Positions 35,087-42,526 of a stretch of 47,515 nt of DNA are shown piece after piece. The position numbers and the translations under genes are program-made. How positions within the stretch are numbered: the first letter of the stretch is position 1; the number at the start of each line of letters is the position of its first letter. The notes under the pieces were generated by a model, which did not search any database, was not told the origin of the DNA, and saw only the letters and a list, made by a program, of their open reading frames with translations. Source of the stretch: Lachnospiraceae bacterium (GTDB lineage Bacteria > Bacillota > Clostridia > Lachnospirales > Lachnospiraceae); contig JAFQQI010000050.1 in assembly GCA_017411305.1 (NCBI GenBank), positions 1 to 47,515 of the forward strand. The letters run 5' to 3'.

Positions 35087-35683
35087 ATGGCAGAGAAGGA
35101 TAATTTATTAGTAAACGGATACAGATTCGGTTCCTACAGGGATGCACAGATTGCAGAAGAAGAAATCAAAAAAGCAAAGTATTTTGAAACTAAATTAACC
35201 GGCAAAACAGGAAGAAGCCGCCTTGCAGTTTATAACCAAATCTTAGACAAAAAGGTGTTTCAAACACCCATAGGCTGGGAATATTTAAAATATATGCAGG
35301 AAGAGATGCAGGGTCTTGGTATTCCGGAAGAAGAAATCAGACCGATTCCCATGTATTTGACTTTTGTGCATGAAGAAACACAGGCAACAGAACAACCTGT
35401 AAGACAACGAATCAGACCATCCAGACGAAATGATCTGATGCGTAAATATCGGATTACATTACTTTTGAATGTCCTTTTGGGAATATTAGTGGTGGCCATG
35501 TTTGCCATTACCATAAAAAGTGATAATCCCAATATTCTTAACTATAAAAATGAAATCGTAAATCAGTATGCTACATGGGAGCAGGAACTGACCGAGCGTG
35601 AGGATGCTCTTCGCAAGAAAGAGCAAAGTCTGCAAACAAATCTGGAGGAAGGCAATGGAACGATTGAAAATACTGGTGGTTGA
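35087..35683 (+). CDS. single-pass membrane protein with coiled-coil tail, unknown function
   Basis: A 198-residue protein. An N-terminal cytoplasmic domain of about 120 residues (no known motif, ending in a basic RxRRxD stretch) precedes one helix (about 124-147) and an external region predicted to form a coiled coil (about 157-188, rich in Glu, Lys, Gln and Leu). Its 3' end overlaps the start of the response regulator by 29 nt, so the two are probably made together. A link to signal input for that regulator is plausible but unproven. I do not recognise the family. Confidence 0.72.
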   Translation: MAEKDNLLVNGYRFGSYRDAQIAEEEIKKAKYFETKLTGKTGRSRLAVYNQILDKKVFQTPIGWEYLKYMQEEMQGLGIPEEEIRPIPMYLTFVHEETQATEQPVRQRIRPSRRNDLMRKYRITLLLNVLLGILVVAMFAITIKSDNPNILNYKNEIVNQYATWEQELTEREDALRKKEQSLQTNLEEGNGTIENTGG

Positions 35684-36329
35684 TGATGAAGCCAGAATGC
35701 GTAAGCTTGTAAAGGATTTTCTTGTTAAAAGCGGTTATGAGGTACTGGAAGCCGGAGACGGAAACAAGGCTGTTGATATTTTCTTTGAGGAAAAGGATAT
35801 TGCGCTTGTCATTCTGGATGTGATGATGCCTGTCATGGACGGCTGGGAAACCTGCCGCGAAATCCGTAGCTATTCTAAGGTGCCCATTATCATGCTCACT
35901 GCCAAAGCAGATGAAAAAGACGAGCTGTTAGGATTTCAATTGGGTGTGGATGAATACATTTCCAAACCCTTTAGCCCTAAGATTTTAGTAGCACGTGTAG
36001 AGGCAATTATGCGCAGAACCAATCAGCTTGGAGAAGAAACACTTCTGGAAGCATCCGGTATTGTTGTAAATAAGAACGCACATAGTGTTACCATTGATGG
36101 CGAAGCGATAGATTTGAGCTTTAAGGAATTTGAACTGCTTGTATACTTTATGGAGAATAAAGGAATTGCATTGTCAAGGGAAAAGATATTAAACAGCGTA
36201 TGGGATTACGATTATTTCGGCGACGCAAGAACAATTGATACGCATGTTAAAAAGCTTCGGAGTAAATTAAAGGGGAAAGGCGATGCCATAAAAACTATTT
36301 GGGGGATTGGTTACAAAATGGAGGTATAG
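35655..36329 (+). CDS. OmpR-family response regulator
   Basis: A 224-residue DNA-binding regulator. The receiver domain (about 1-120) has the acidic pocket VVDDE (8-12), phosphoacceptor Asp55 in LVILDVMMPVMDG, the Thr/Ala switch LTAKAD and the Lys in ISKPF. The C-terminal winged-helix domain (about 130-222) ends with TIDTHVKKLRSKL and TIWGIGYKMEV, typical of OmpR/PhoB. ATG 35655 follows GGAGGAA (35644-35650). No sensor kinase is adjacent; the nearest is at 42527, in a separate transcription unit. A stronger promoter for the next gene follows at once. Confidence 0.93.
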   Translation: MERLKILVVDDEARMRKLVKDFLVKSGYEVLEAGDGNKAVDIFFEEKDIALVILDVMMPVMDGWETCREIRSYSKVPIIMLTAKADEKDELLGFQLGVDEYISKPFSPKILVARVEAIMRRTNQLGEETLLEASGIVVNKNAHSVTIDGEAIDLSFKEFELLVYFMENKGIALSREKILNSVWDYDYFGDARTIDTHVKKLRSKLKGKGDAIKTIWGIGYKMEV

Positions 36330-36349
36330 TAGAAACCTGTCTGCATCTG

Positions 36350-36378
36350 TTGAAATTAACAGAAAACTTTTATATAAT
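36350..36378 (+). promoter_or_regulatory. strong promoter of the methyl-accepting protein gene
   Basis: TTGAAA (36350-36355), 17-nt spacer, perfect TATAAT (36373-36378), about 25 nt before the ribosome binding site of the gene at 36411. Confidence 0.75.
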
Positions 36379-36410
36379 AAGAATAGTGTTTATTAATGTG
36401 GAGGGTTACC

Positions 36411-37808
36411 ATGGAGAAAAAGCAAAAAGATACCAAAAAGATACTATCACATGAATCAATATACAAAATTATGCAGTGGTTGCCGGTTGCGGTAGCATCT
36501 TTGTTTTTCCTGAAAAATATAGGAAGCGGTGATGCCGCTGCACTTATAACAATCGGTGTGACTCTTGCAGCATTTGTAGCAATGCTTATTTTTGTAAAGG
36601 TGCGTAAAGTGAGCTTATACGCAAGAGAATTTACCCTTGCGATTGCATTACCATTTTTAGTATTTATTATCTCTTTGAACAGTGGAGCATCCTACAGTGA
36701 TGATTTTTCTTTATTTCTTGCAGTAATGGCTTTAACCGGTTTATATTTGGAACCCCAGTTTACCAAAATACAGATAGTTCTGGTAGATATTCTGCTGGTT
36801 ATTATGTACATGGCACATCCCGAAAAGGTGGAAAGCACTTCACAGTTCATTCTTTGCGTGGCGGTGTTTAATTTTGCAGCCATACTGTTTCAAATGGTTA
36901 TTAAACGGGGACGTGCATTTATTGAACTCGGACAGGAGCGTGCAGTAGAATCCGAAAAGCTTTTGGAAACCGTCAGAAATATGGGAGCTGAACTAAAGCG
37001 TGATTTTGCAGCATCTTCAGCCAAAATTGAGACCAGTACGCAAGGGCTCAAAGCCGGTTCCGTTTCCATCACACAGGAAGCCGGAGCTGTTTCCGATAAT
37101 TGCCTTACTGTTCGAGACAAAGTGAAAGAAACCGAAGAGGAAATCAGTCGCTTAAATGAAGAAGTGAAGCAATTTGAAAATGTTCTCGAAGAAAATAAAA
37201 ATAATGTAAAAGTGATGAATGAACAGGTGGATTCGGTTAGCGAAATTATCACACAATCCGGTACAGTTTTCAGGACCATGGAAGAACAAATGAATGAGGT
37301 GTCAAAGATTGCCAAACAGATTAATGATATTTCATTCAAACTTACAATATTGTCATTGAATGCTTCTGTTGAAGCGGCGCGTGCAGGAGAATACGGAGCA
37401 GGCTTCCAAGTACTTGCATCTGAGATGCGAGAGTTGTCTGAAAGCAGTAATGATTTTTCTACCCAGGTATCTGAAGTGGTAGCAGGTCTTTTAGAACGTG
37501 TTGAGGAAACCTCTGAACGCTTTACAAGCAGTGAAGAAGCATTGGCAGAATCAGAAAAGACTATGGAAGAGCTTGTTGGTAGCATGGATGGGCTTCATCA
37601 GCAGTTTGAACGGCTGTATGAAAATATTGAACGTCAAAATGCAAATGTAAATCAAATTAATTTCATCTTCGATGATTTGAACTGTAAGGTGGCTGAAATG
37701 CACGGCAATTCTTTAGCAAATCAGGATGCAGTTGAAGATATTGTAAATGCCATGACTACATATCGTGAAAGTGTTGAAAAGATTGTTGAGAATACTCAGT
37801 CGGTATAA
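36411..37808 (+). CDS. methyl-accepting chemotaxis-type protein with six-helix membrane domain
   Basis: A 465-residue signalling protein. About six membrane helices (20-175) replace the usual periplasmic sensor domain, so it probably senses within or near the membrane. A long coiled-coil region follows, with the MCP hairpin tip at about 300-340: LSLNASVEAARAGEYGAGF, then LASEMRELSESS, the part that contacts CheA and CheW. No HAMP domain is evident. No cheA, cheW or flagellar gene is in the window, so its partners must lie elsewhere. ATG 36411 follows GGAGGG; it has its own strong promoter and terminator. Confidence 0.88.
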   Translation: MEKKQKDTKKILSHESIYKIMQWLPVAVASLFFLKNIGSGDAAALITIGVTLAAFVAMLIFVKVRKVSLYAREFTLAIALPFLVFIISLNSGASYSDDFSLFLAVMALTGLYLEPQFTKIQIVLVDILLVIMYMAHPEKVESTSQFILCVAVFNFAAILFQMVIKRGRAFIELGQERAVESEKLLETVRNMGAELKRDFAASSAKIETSTQGLKAGSVSITQEAGAVSDNCLTVRDKVKETEEEISRLNEEVKQFENVLEENKNNVKVMNEQVDSVSEIITQSGTVFRTMEEQMNEVSKIAKQINDISFKLTILSLNASVEAARAGEYGAGFQVLASEMRELSESSNDFSTQVSEVVAGLLERVEETSERFTSSEEALAESEKTMEELVGSMDGLHQQFERLYENIERQNANVNQINFIFDDLNCKVAEMHGNSLANQDAVEDIVNAMTTYRESVEKIVENTQSV

Positions 37809-37832
37809 AAGAAAATAACCCAAAATACACGT

Positions 37833-37866
37833 AAGAACTATGCAATAATATGCATAGTTCTTTTTT
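37833..37866 (+). terminator. intrinsic terminator after the methyl-accepting protein gene
   Basis: AAGAACTATGCA (37833-37844), loop ATAATA, TGCATAGTTCTT (37851-37862), then T-run. Perfect 12-bp stem. Confidence 0.92.
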
Positions 37867-37925
37867 ACGTGCAAGTTATAGAGAAATCGGTTATAATGGT
37901 AATGGATTGATAAGGAGGGTAAAGT

Positions 37926-38897
37926 ATGACGATTAAATGGGGTGTGCTGGGAACAGCGGCTATTGCTGCAGGATGTACGATTCCTGGAATGAAACAGGCA
38001 GAAGGCTGTGAATTATACGCAATTGCAGGAAGAAATGAGCAGAAGGTGCAAACCTTTAAAGAACAATTCGGCTTTTCGAAGGGATACATAGGATATGATG
38101 CATTACTTGCGGATGAGCAGGTACAGGCAGTATATATACCGTTACCGAATAATCTGCACTATGAATGGGTTATGAAAGCCATAGCGGCAGGAAAACATGT
38201 TTTATGCGAGAAGCCGCTGGCTTTAAATCTAAAGGAAGCAGAAGAGATGTATACAGCAGCAAAAGAAAAAGGTGTAATTCTGGCTGAAGCCTATGCATAT
38301 CTGAACAGCCCTTATGTAAAAGCACTGAAGGAAGATGTTCGTAGTGGTATTATCGGTGAAGTAGATTATGTGGAAACTGCATTTTTAACACAAGGCTATA
38401 GTGAAGATATCAGATTATACAAACCCCTCGGTGGTGGGGCTATGTATGATTTGGGATGCTATTGTACTACCATGATTTTATCGTTGCTGGACGCAAATTC
38501 CACGTGGATTCAGGCAGGCGCAGAAATGAGTGTGGAAGGTGTGGATACTATGACCACAGCTCTTATTAAGTTTGACAATGGTGCCCGCGCTTCTTTTACG
38601 GTTGGAATGATGCTTGGTATTGATACCGGAGAAAGAATGGACCGATTATACATTCGCGGTTCTAAAGGACATATTAATTCTTTTGTAGAATATAATCAGT
38701 CAGGAGAGCTTGAATATACCATTGTTGCAGATGGTAAAGAAATGACCAGAAAGGTAACAGCAAGACAAAACTATGCATTAGAAGTAGAACAGGTTAACAA
38801 AGCAATCACCGGTAGTGAAGATTTGATTGTGACACCCGAATTTTCAATGAAAAATGCAAAACTGATGGAAGAAATTTTAAAAAAGATAGGTTATTAG
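37926..38897 (+). CDS. Gfo/Idh/MocA family oxidoreductase
   Basis: A 323-residue NAD(P)-dependent dehydrogenase. The N-terminal Rossmann domain begins KWGVLGTAAIA (a G-x-G-x-x-A/G variant), with VYIPLPNNLHYEW and the catalytic EKPLALN (Lys near 97). The C-terminal alpha/beta domain has GGGAMYDLGCY, typical of glucose-fructose oxidoreductase and related sugar dehydrogenases. Substrate is probably a sugar, inositol or sugar derivative; the next genes give no pathway. AAGGAGGG upstream supports the start at 37926. It is flanked by signalling genes but appears to be an ordinary metabolic enzyme. Confidence 0.9.
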   Translation: MTIKWGVLGTAAIAAGCTIPGMKQAEGCELYAIAGRNEQKVQTFKEQFGFSKGYIGYDALLADEQVQAVYIPLPNNLHYEWVMKAIAAGKHVLCEKPLALNLKEAEEMYTAAKEKGVILAEAYAYLNSPYVKALKEDVRSGIIGEVDYVETAFLTQGYSEDIRLYKPLGGGAMYDLGCYCTTMILSLLDANSTWIQAGAEMSVEGVDTMTTALIKFDNGARASFTVGMMLGIDTGERMDRLYIRGSKGHINSFVEYNQSGELEYTIVADGKEMTRKVTARQNYALEVEQVNKAITGSEDLIVTPEFSMKNAKLMEEILKKIGY

Positions 38898-38933
38898 AGC
38901 CTTTAAAAAGAAAAAATGACAGGAGAGAATGGC

Positions 38934-39299
38934 ATGGCGAAAATTTTGGTTGCAGATGATGCAATGTTTATGAGAATGGCACTTAGAAAGATTTTAGAAG
39001 AGGCGGATTATGAGGTGTGTGAAGCCCGGGATGGGGAAGAAATGATACGTGTATATGAGCAGGAAAAACCGGACCTTATTACGCTTGATATTACCATGCC
39101 AAAGATGGATGGATTGGAAGGACTAAAAGCCCTAAAAGAAAAATATCCGGAAGCAAAAGTAATTATGTGCTCTGCCATGGGTCAACAGGCGATGGTTTTG
39201 GATGCAATTCGTAGTGGTGCCCATGATTTCATTATTAAGCCTTTTGAAAAAGGAAAAGTATTGGATTCAATTAAAAAAGTAATGGCGATGAAGTTTTAA
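38934..39299 (+). CDS. stand-alone CheY-like receiver protein
   Basis: A 121-residue single-domain response regulator with no output domain. The pocket has VADDA, phosphoacceptor Asp52 in LDITMPKMDG, Ser near 80 in MCSAMG and Lys in IIKPFEKGK. These features match CheY-type proteins that act by protein contact, for example with a flagellar switch or a chemosensory array. ATG 38934 (MAKILVADD) fits AGGAGAG upstream; ATG 38916 is a weaker alternative. It is 36 nt after the oxidoreductase. Its closest possible array partner is the methyl-accepting protein at 36411 (inference). Confidence 0.9.
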   Translation: MAKILVADDAMFMRMALRKILEEADYEVCEARDGEEMIRVYEQEKPDLITLDITMPKMDGLEGLKALKEKYPEAKVIMCSAMGQQAMVLDAIRSGAHDFIIKPFEKGKVLDSIKKVMAMKF

Positions 39300-39354
39300 T
39301 TATGATGCATCAACGATATTTGGATGTTAAAGGAAAGAAAGGGCTGCCTGAGTA

Positions 39355-40866
39355 ATGAATAAGAGACATTGCTTTTTTATAAATATTCTGATAGGAATTA
39401 TGTGCATTCTGTTGCTGGGATGTGCTGAGAACCATGACTCTGAGGAAACAAAACAGACAACACAGATAATCTCAGAGCCGGAATCAGAAATAGAGCAGAC
39501 AATGCAAGTAACTGCAGAACCAACAAAAGAACCTACAGCAGAACCAACAACAGTACCAACAAAAGAAGAAGCACAACCGGCAGAGGAACCAAAGAAAGAA
39601 GAACAGTTGACGGAAGCGGAAGGAAATGAAAGACTCAAAAAACTGCAAGTAGACGGAACGCAACTGGTAGATGAGGATGGGAATCCGGTTCAGCTAAAGG
39701 GGCTCAGTACTCATGGTTTATCATGGTTTCCCCAGTATGTAAATCAAGAACTGTTTACGGAGCTTTCTGCAGATTGGAATTGTAACGTGGTACGTCTTGC
39801 CATGTATTCGGCAGAATATAATGGTTATTGTACCGGCGGAAACAAGGAAGAACTGAAACAATTAATAAAAGACGGTGTGCAGTATGCCGAAAATGCAGGT
39901 CTATATGTGATTGTTGACTGGCATGTGCTTGGAGAGGGAGACCCCAATACCTACAAAGAAGAAGCAAAAGCATTCTTTGATGAAATGTCCAAGGAGTTTG
40001 CGGATAGTCAACACGTAATTTATGAGATTTGTAATGAGCCTAACGGAGGCGTCAACTGGGCATCGGTAAAATCGTATGCATTAGAAGTGATTCCTGTTAT
40101 CAGGGCGAATGATGAAGATGCCGTTATTATAGTGGGAACACCTACATGGTCCCAGGATGTTGATAAGGCAGCCGCAGACCCCATTACGGAATATGACAAT
40201 ATTATGTATGCTCTCCATTTTTATGCAGCAACACATAAGGATGACCTTAGAAACAGAATGGTAAATGCATTGGAAAACGGACTTCCGATTATAGTTTCTG
40301 AGTATGGTATCTGCAGTGCTGACGGAAACGGAGGCATTGATGCACAGCAGGCGCAGGCATGGATTGATTTGATGAATGAAAAAAATGTCAGTTATGTGGC
40401 ATGGAATTTATCCAATAAAAATGAAACCTCTGCTGTTTTTGCATCCGGATGCAGTAAGACAAATGGTTTTACGAAAGATGACTTAAGTGATGGCGGACGT
40501 TGGTTGTATGATATGTTGACTTCCGAAGAAAATATGGAATCAACTACTCGAGATGCAGATACAAATCATAATGATAATCTAGTAGTAGAAAATGGTATGG
40601 AATATCAGGCTATTAACAGTAATAGTTGGGAATCCGACAATAAAAAGTATGAGCAATACTGCGTAGAATTAAAGAACATTTCCGATAAAGAAATAAATGG
40701 TTGGGAAATTGAACTTGAATTCGAGAATGCATTTCAGTTATCGGATAGCTGGAACGGTAATTATTCCATACAAGGGAAAAAATTGATTATTAAAAATGTT
40801 GATTATAATGCGTTGGTTAAACCCGATGAGGAAGTGAAGGATATAGGATTTATTATTTGTTATTAA
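39355..40866 (+). CDS. secreted GH5 endoglucanase lipoprotein with cellulose-binding-like C-terminal domain
   Basis: A 503-residue surface enzyme. The lipobox LLLGC (Cys near 23) is followed by a Thr/Glu/Pro-rich linker (about 30-88). The GH5 domain (about 95-395) begins LKGLSTHGLSWFP, with the acid/base Glu228 in ICNEPNG and the nucleophile Glu316 in IVSEYG, indicating beta-1,4-glucanase (cellulase) activity or a close relative. The last 80 residues contain KEINGWEIELEFE and DSWNGNYSIQGK, resembling a CBM2-type cellulose-binding domain. It would cut plant beta-glucan while held at the cell surface. No carbohydrate transporter is adjacent. Confidence 0.9.
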   Translation: MNKRHCFFINILIGIMCILLLGCAENHDSEETKQTTQIISEPESEIEQTMQVTAEPTKEPTAEPTTVPTKEEAQPAEEPKKEEQLTEAEGNERLKKLQVDGTQLVDEDGNPVQLKGLSTHGLSWFPQYVNQELFTELSADWNCNVVRLAMYSAEYNGYCTGGNKEELKQLIKDGVQYAENAGLYVIVDWHVLGEGDPNTYKEEAKAFFDEMSKEFADSQHVIYEICNEPNGGVNWASVKSYALEVIPVIRANDEDAVIIVGTPTWSQDVDKAAADPITEYDNIMYALHFYAATHKDDLRNRMVNALENGLPIIVSEYGICSADGNGGIDAQQAQAWIDLMNEKNVSYVAWNLSNKNETSAVFASGCSKTNGFTKDDLSDGGRWLYDMLTSEENMESTTRDADTNHNDNLVVENGMEYQAINSNSWESDNKKYEQYCVELKNISDKEINGWEIELEFENAFQLSDSWNGNYSIQGKKLIIKNVDYNALVKPDEEVKDIGFIICY

Positions 40867-40890
40867 TGTAGGAAAACTAAAAATAAACAG

Positions 40891-40918
40891 TTGCATATTT
40901 TTACGGATATTGTATAAT
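40891..40918 (+). promoter_or_regulatory. promoter of the DUF1846-kinase operon
   Basis: TTGCAT (40891-40896), 16-nt spacer, perfect TATAAT (40913-40918). Predicted start near 40925, leaving a structured leader of about 110 nt. Confidence 0.75.
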
Positions 40919-40932
40919 AATATCAGGGCAAA

Positions 40933-40994
40933 ACCGATAGGAAACCATCGGTGATTATGTTGTAAACATAAGGCATCCACCATGTGGGTGCCTT
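40933..40994 (+). promoter_or_regulatory. structured leader with three hairpins ending in a terminator-like stem
   Basis: Hairpin 1 is ACCGAT (40933-40938) with ATCGGT (40947-40952). Hairpin 2 is TTATGTT (40955-40961) with AACATAA (40965-40971). Hairpin 3 is AAGGCATCCAC (40970-40980) with GTGGGTGCCTT (40984-40994), one G-U pair, followed by a short T-poor tail. Hairpins 2 and 3 share two bases, so they compete. This layout suggests a regulatory leader or attenuator. I do not recognise a known riboswitch class; a c-di-GMP-type core was considered and not supported. Confidence 0.5.
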
Positions 40995-41033
40995 TAATTC
41001 TTGGTAATAAACTCTCGGAAAGGCAGAAGATAC

Positions 41034-42521
41034 ATGAAAATAGGATTTGATAATGACAAATATCTGAAAATGCAATCAGAGCATATTAAGGAGAGAATTG
41101 CGCAGTTTGATAATAAGCTTTATCTGGAATTTGGCGGTAAATTGTTTGATGATTTTCATGCATCCAGAGTGCTGCCCGGGTTTATGCCTGATTCCAAGCT
41201 GAATATGCTGTTACAATTAAAGGAACAGGCAGAAATTGTAATTGTGATCAGTGCCGAAGATATTGAAGGGAATAAAATACGCGGGGATTTAGGGATTACT
41301 TATGATTTGGATGTGCTCAGACTGATAGATGCTTTTCGCAGTATCGGGTTATTTGTAGGAAGTGTTTGTATTACCAGATATGCGGGGCAAACTGCTGCGA
41401 ACCAATTCCAAAACCGTTTGACAGAGCTTGGTATTAAAACCTATCATCATTATTCCATTCCCGGATATCCCAGCGATATTGAAACAATTGTAAGTGATGA
41501 AGGCTATGGTAAAAATGATTTTATAGAAACCACCAGACCGCTTGTTGTTATAACAGCACCCGGACCCGGTAGCGGCAAAATGGCAACATGTTTATCTCAG
41601 CTGTATCATGAACATAAAAGAGGAATTAAAGCAGGTTATGCTAAGTTTGAGACATTTCCGATTTGGAATTTGCCGCTGAAGCATCCGGTTAATATTGCTT
41701 ATGAAGCAGCAACCGCAGATTTGAATGATGTAAATATGATTGACCCCTTCCATTTGGAAGCTTATGGGGAAACAGCAGTGAACTATAACCGCGATGTGGA
41801 AATTTTTCCGGTATTAAATGCCATGTTTGAGGAAATACTTGGAGAGAGTCCGTATAAATCACCAACTGATATGGGCGTGAATATGGTTGGTAATTGTGTG
41901 ATAGATGATGAAGTCTGCAGAGCTGCATCCCATCAGGAAATTATCAGACGATATTATCAATGCCTTGGTGATTGCAAACGGGGTACAGGAAGTAAGGAAA
42001 CCTTGTACAAGCTGGAATTGATTATGAAGCAGGCAGGCATTTCGACAGAAGACAGAGCTGTTGTAGGTGCTTCCCTTTCCCGAGAAGAAGAAACCGGACA
42101 TCCGGCGGCGGCCATTGAACTTGAGGATGGAACTATTGTAACCGGTAAGACATCTGATTTATTGGGAGCAGCTGCAGCCGTGCTGTTAAATACTTTAAAA
42201 GTGCTTGGCGGTATTGACCATGAGCTGCATTTGGTATCACCGAAAGCAATTGAACCGATTCAAAGATTGAAGACGAATTATTTAGGAAGTAAAAACCCCA
42301 GATTGCATACAGATGAAATCCTGATAGCTCTTTCTACATCAGCTGCATCAGACAAGAATGCAGAGCTGGCTATGAACCAAATGAAGAAGCTTCGAGGTTT
42401 GGAAGCACATTCCTCTGTATTGTTATCTTCCGTGGATGAGAAAATTTTTAAACGCCTTGGCATCCATTTGACCTGTGAAGCAAAATATGAATCGGAGAAT
42501 CATCTTTATCATAAAAGGTAA
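41034..42521 (+). CDS. DUF1846 family protein
   Basis: A 495-residue cytoplasmic protein of the DUF1846 family, common and conserved in Firmicutes. Recognisable features are the start KIGFDNDKYLKMQSEHI, the middle VVITAPGPGSGKMATCLSQL, a P-loop-like glycine stretch, and the KAIEPIQRLKTNYLGSKNP segment near the C terminus. Biochemical function is unknown to me; the fold is reported as nucleotide-binding. ATG 41034 is chosen over an earlier start because it gives the normal family length and has AAAGG upstream. It is first in an operon with a kinase and two envelope proteins. Confidence 0.88.
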   Translation: MKIGFDNDKYLKMQSEHIKERIAQFDNKLYLEFGGKLFDDFHASRVLPGFMPDSKLNMLLQLKEQAEIVIVISAEDIEGNKIRGDLGITYDLDVLRLIDAFRSIGLFVGSVCITRYAGQTAANQFQNRLTELGIKTYHHYSIPGYPSDIETIVSDEGYGKNDFIETTRPLVVITAPGPGSGKMATCLSQLYHEHKRGIKAGYAKFETFPIWNLPLKHPVNIAYEAATADLNDVNMIDPFHLEAYGETAVNYNRDVEIFPVLNAMFEEILGESPYKSPTDMGVNMVGNCVIDDEVCRAASHQEIIRRYYQCLGDCKRGTGSKETLYKLELIMKQAGISTEDRAVVGASLSREEETGHPAAAIELEDGTIVTGKTSDLLGAAAAVLLNTLKVLGGIDHELHLVSPKAIEPIQRLKTNYLGSKNPRLHTDEILIALSTSAASDKNAELAMNQMKKLRGLEAHSSVLLSSVDEKIFKRLGIHLTCEAKYESENHLYHKR

Positions 42522-42526
42522 ACGGA

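Noticed and set aside
40925-40994. c-di-GMP (GEMM) riboswitch in the DUF1846 leader
   Set aside because: GGGCAAAACC and a GAAA-type loop resemble the class, but the diagnostic GACGCAAAGCC segment is missing and the downstream stem does not fit.
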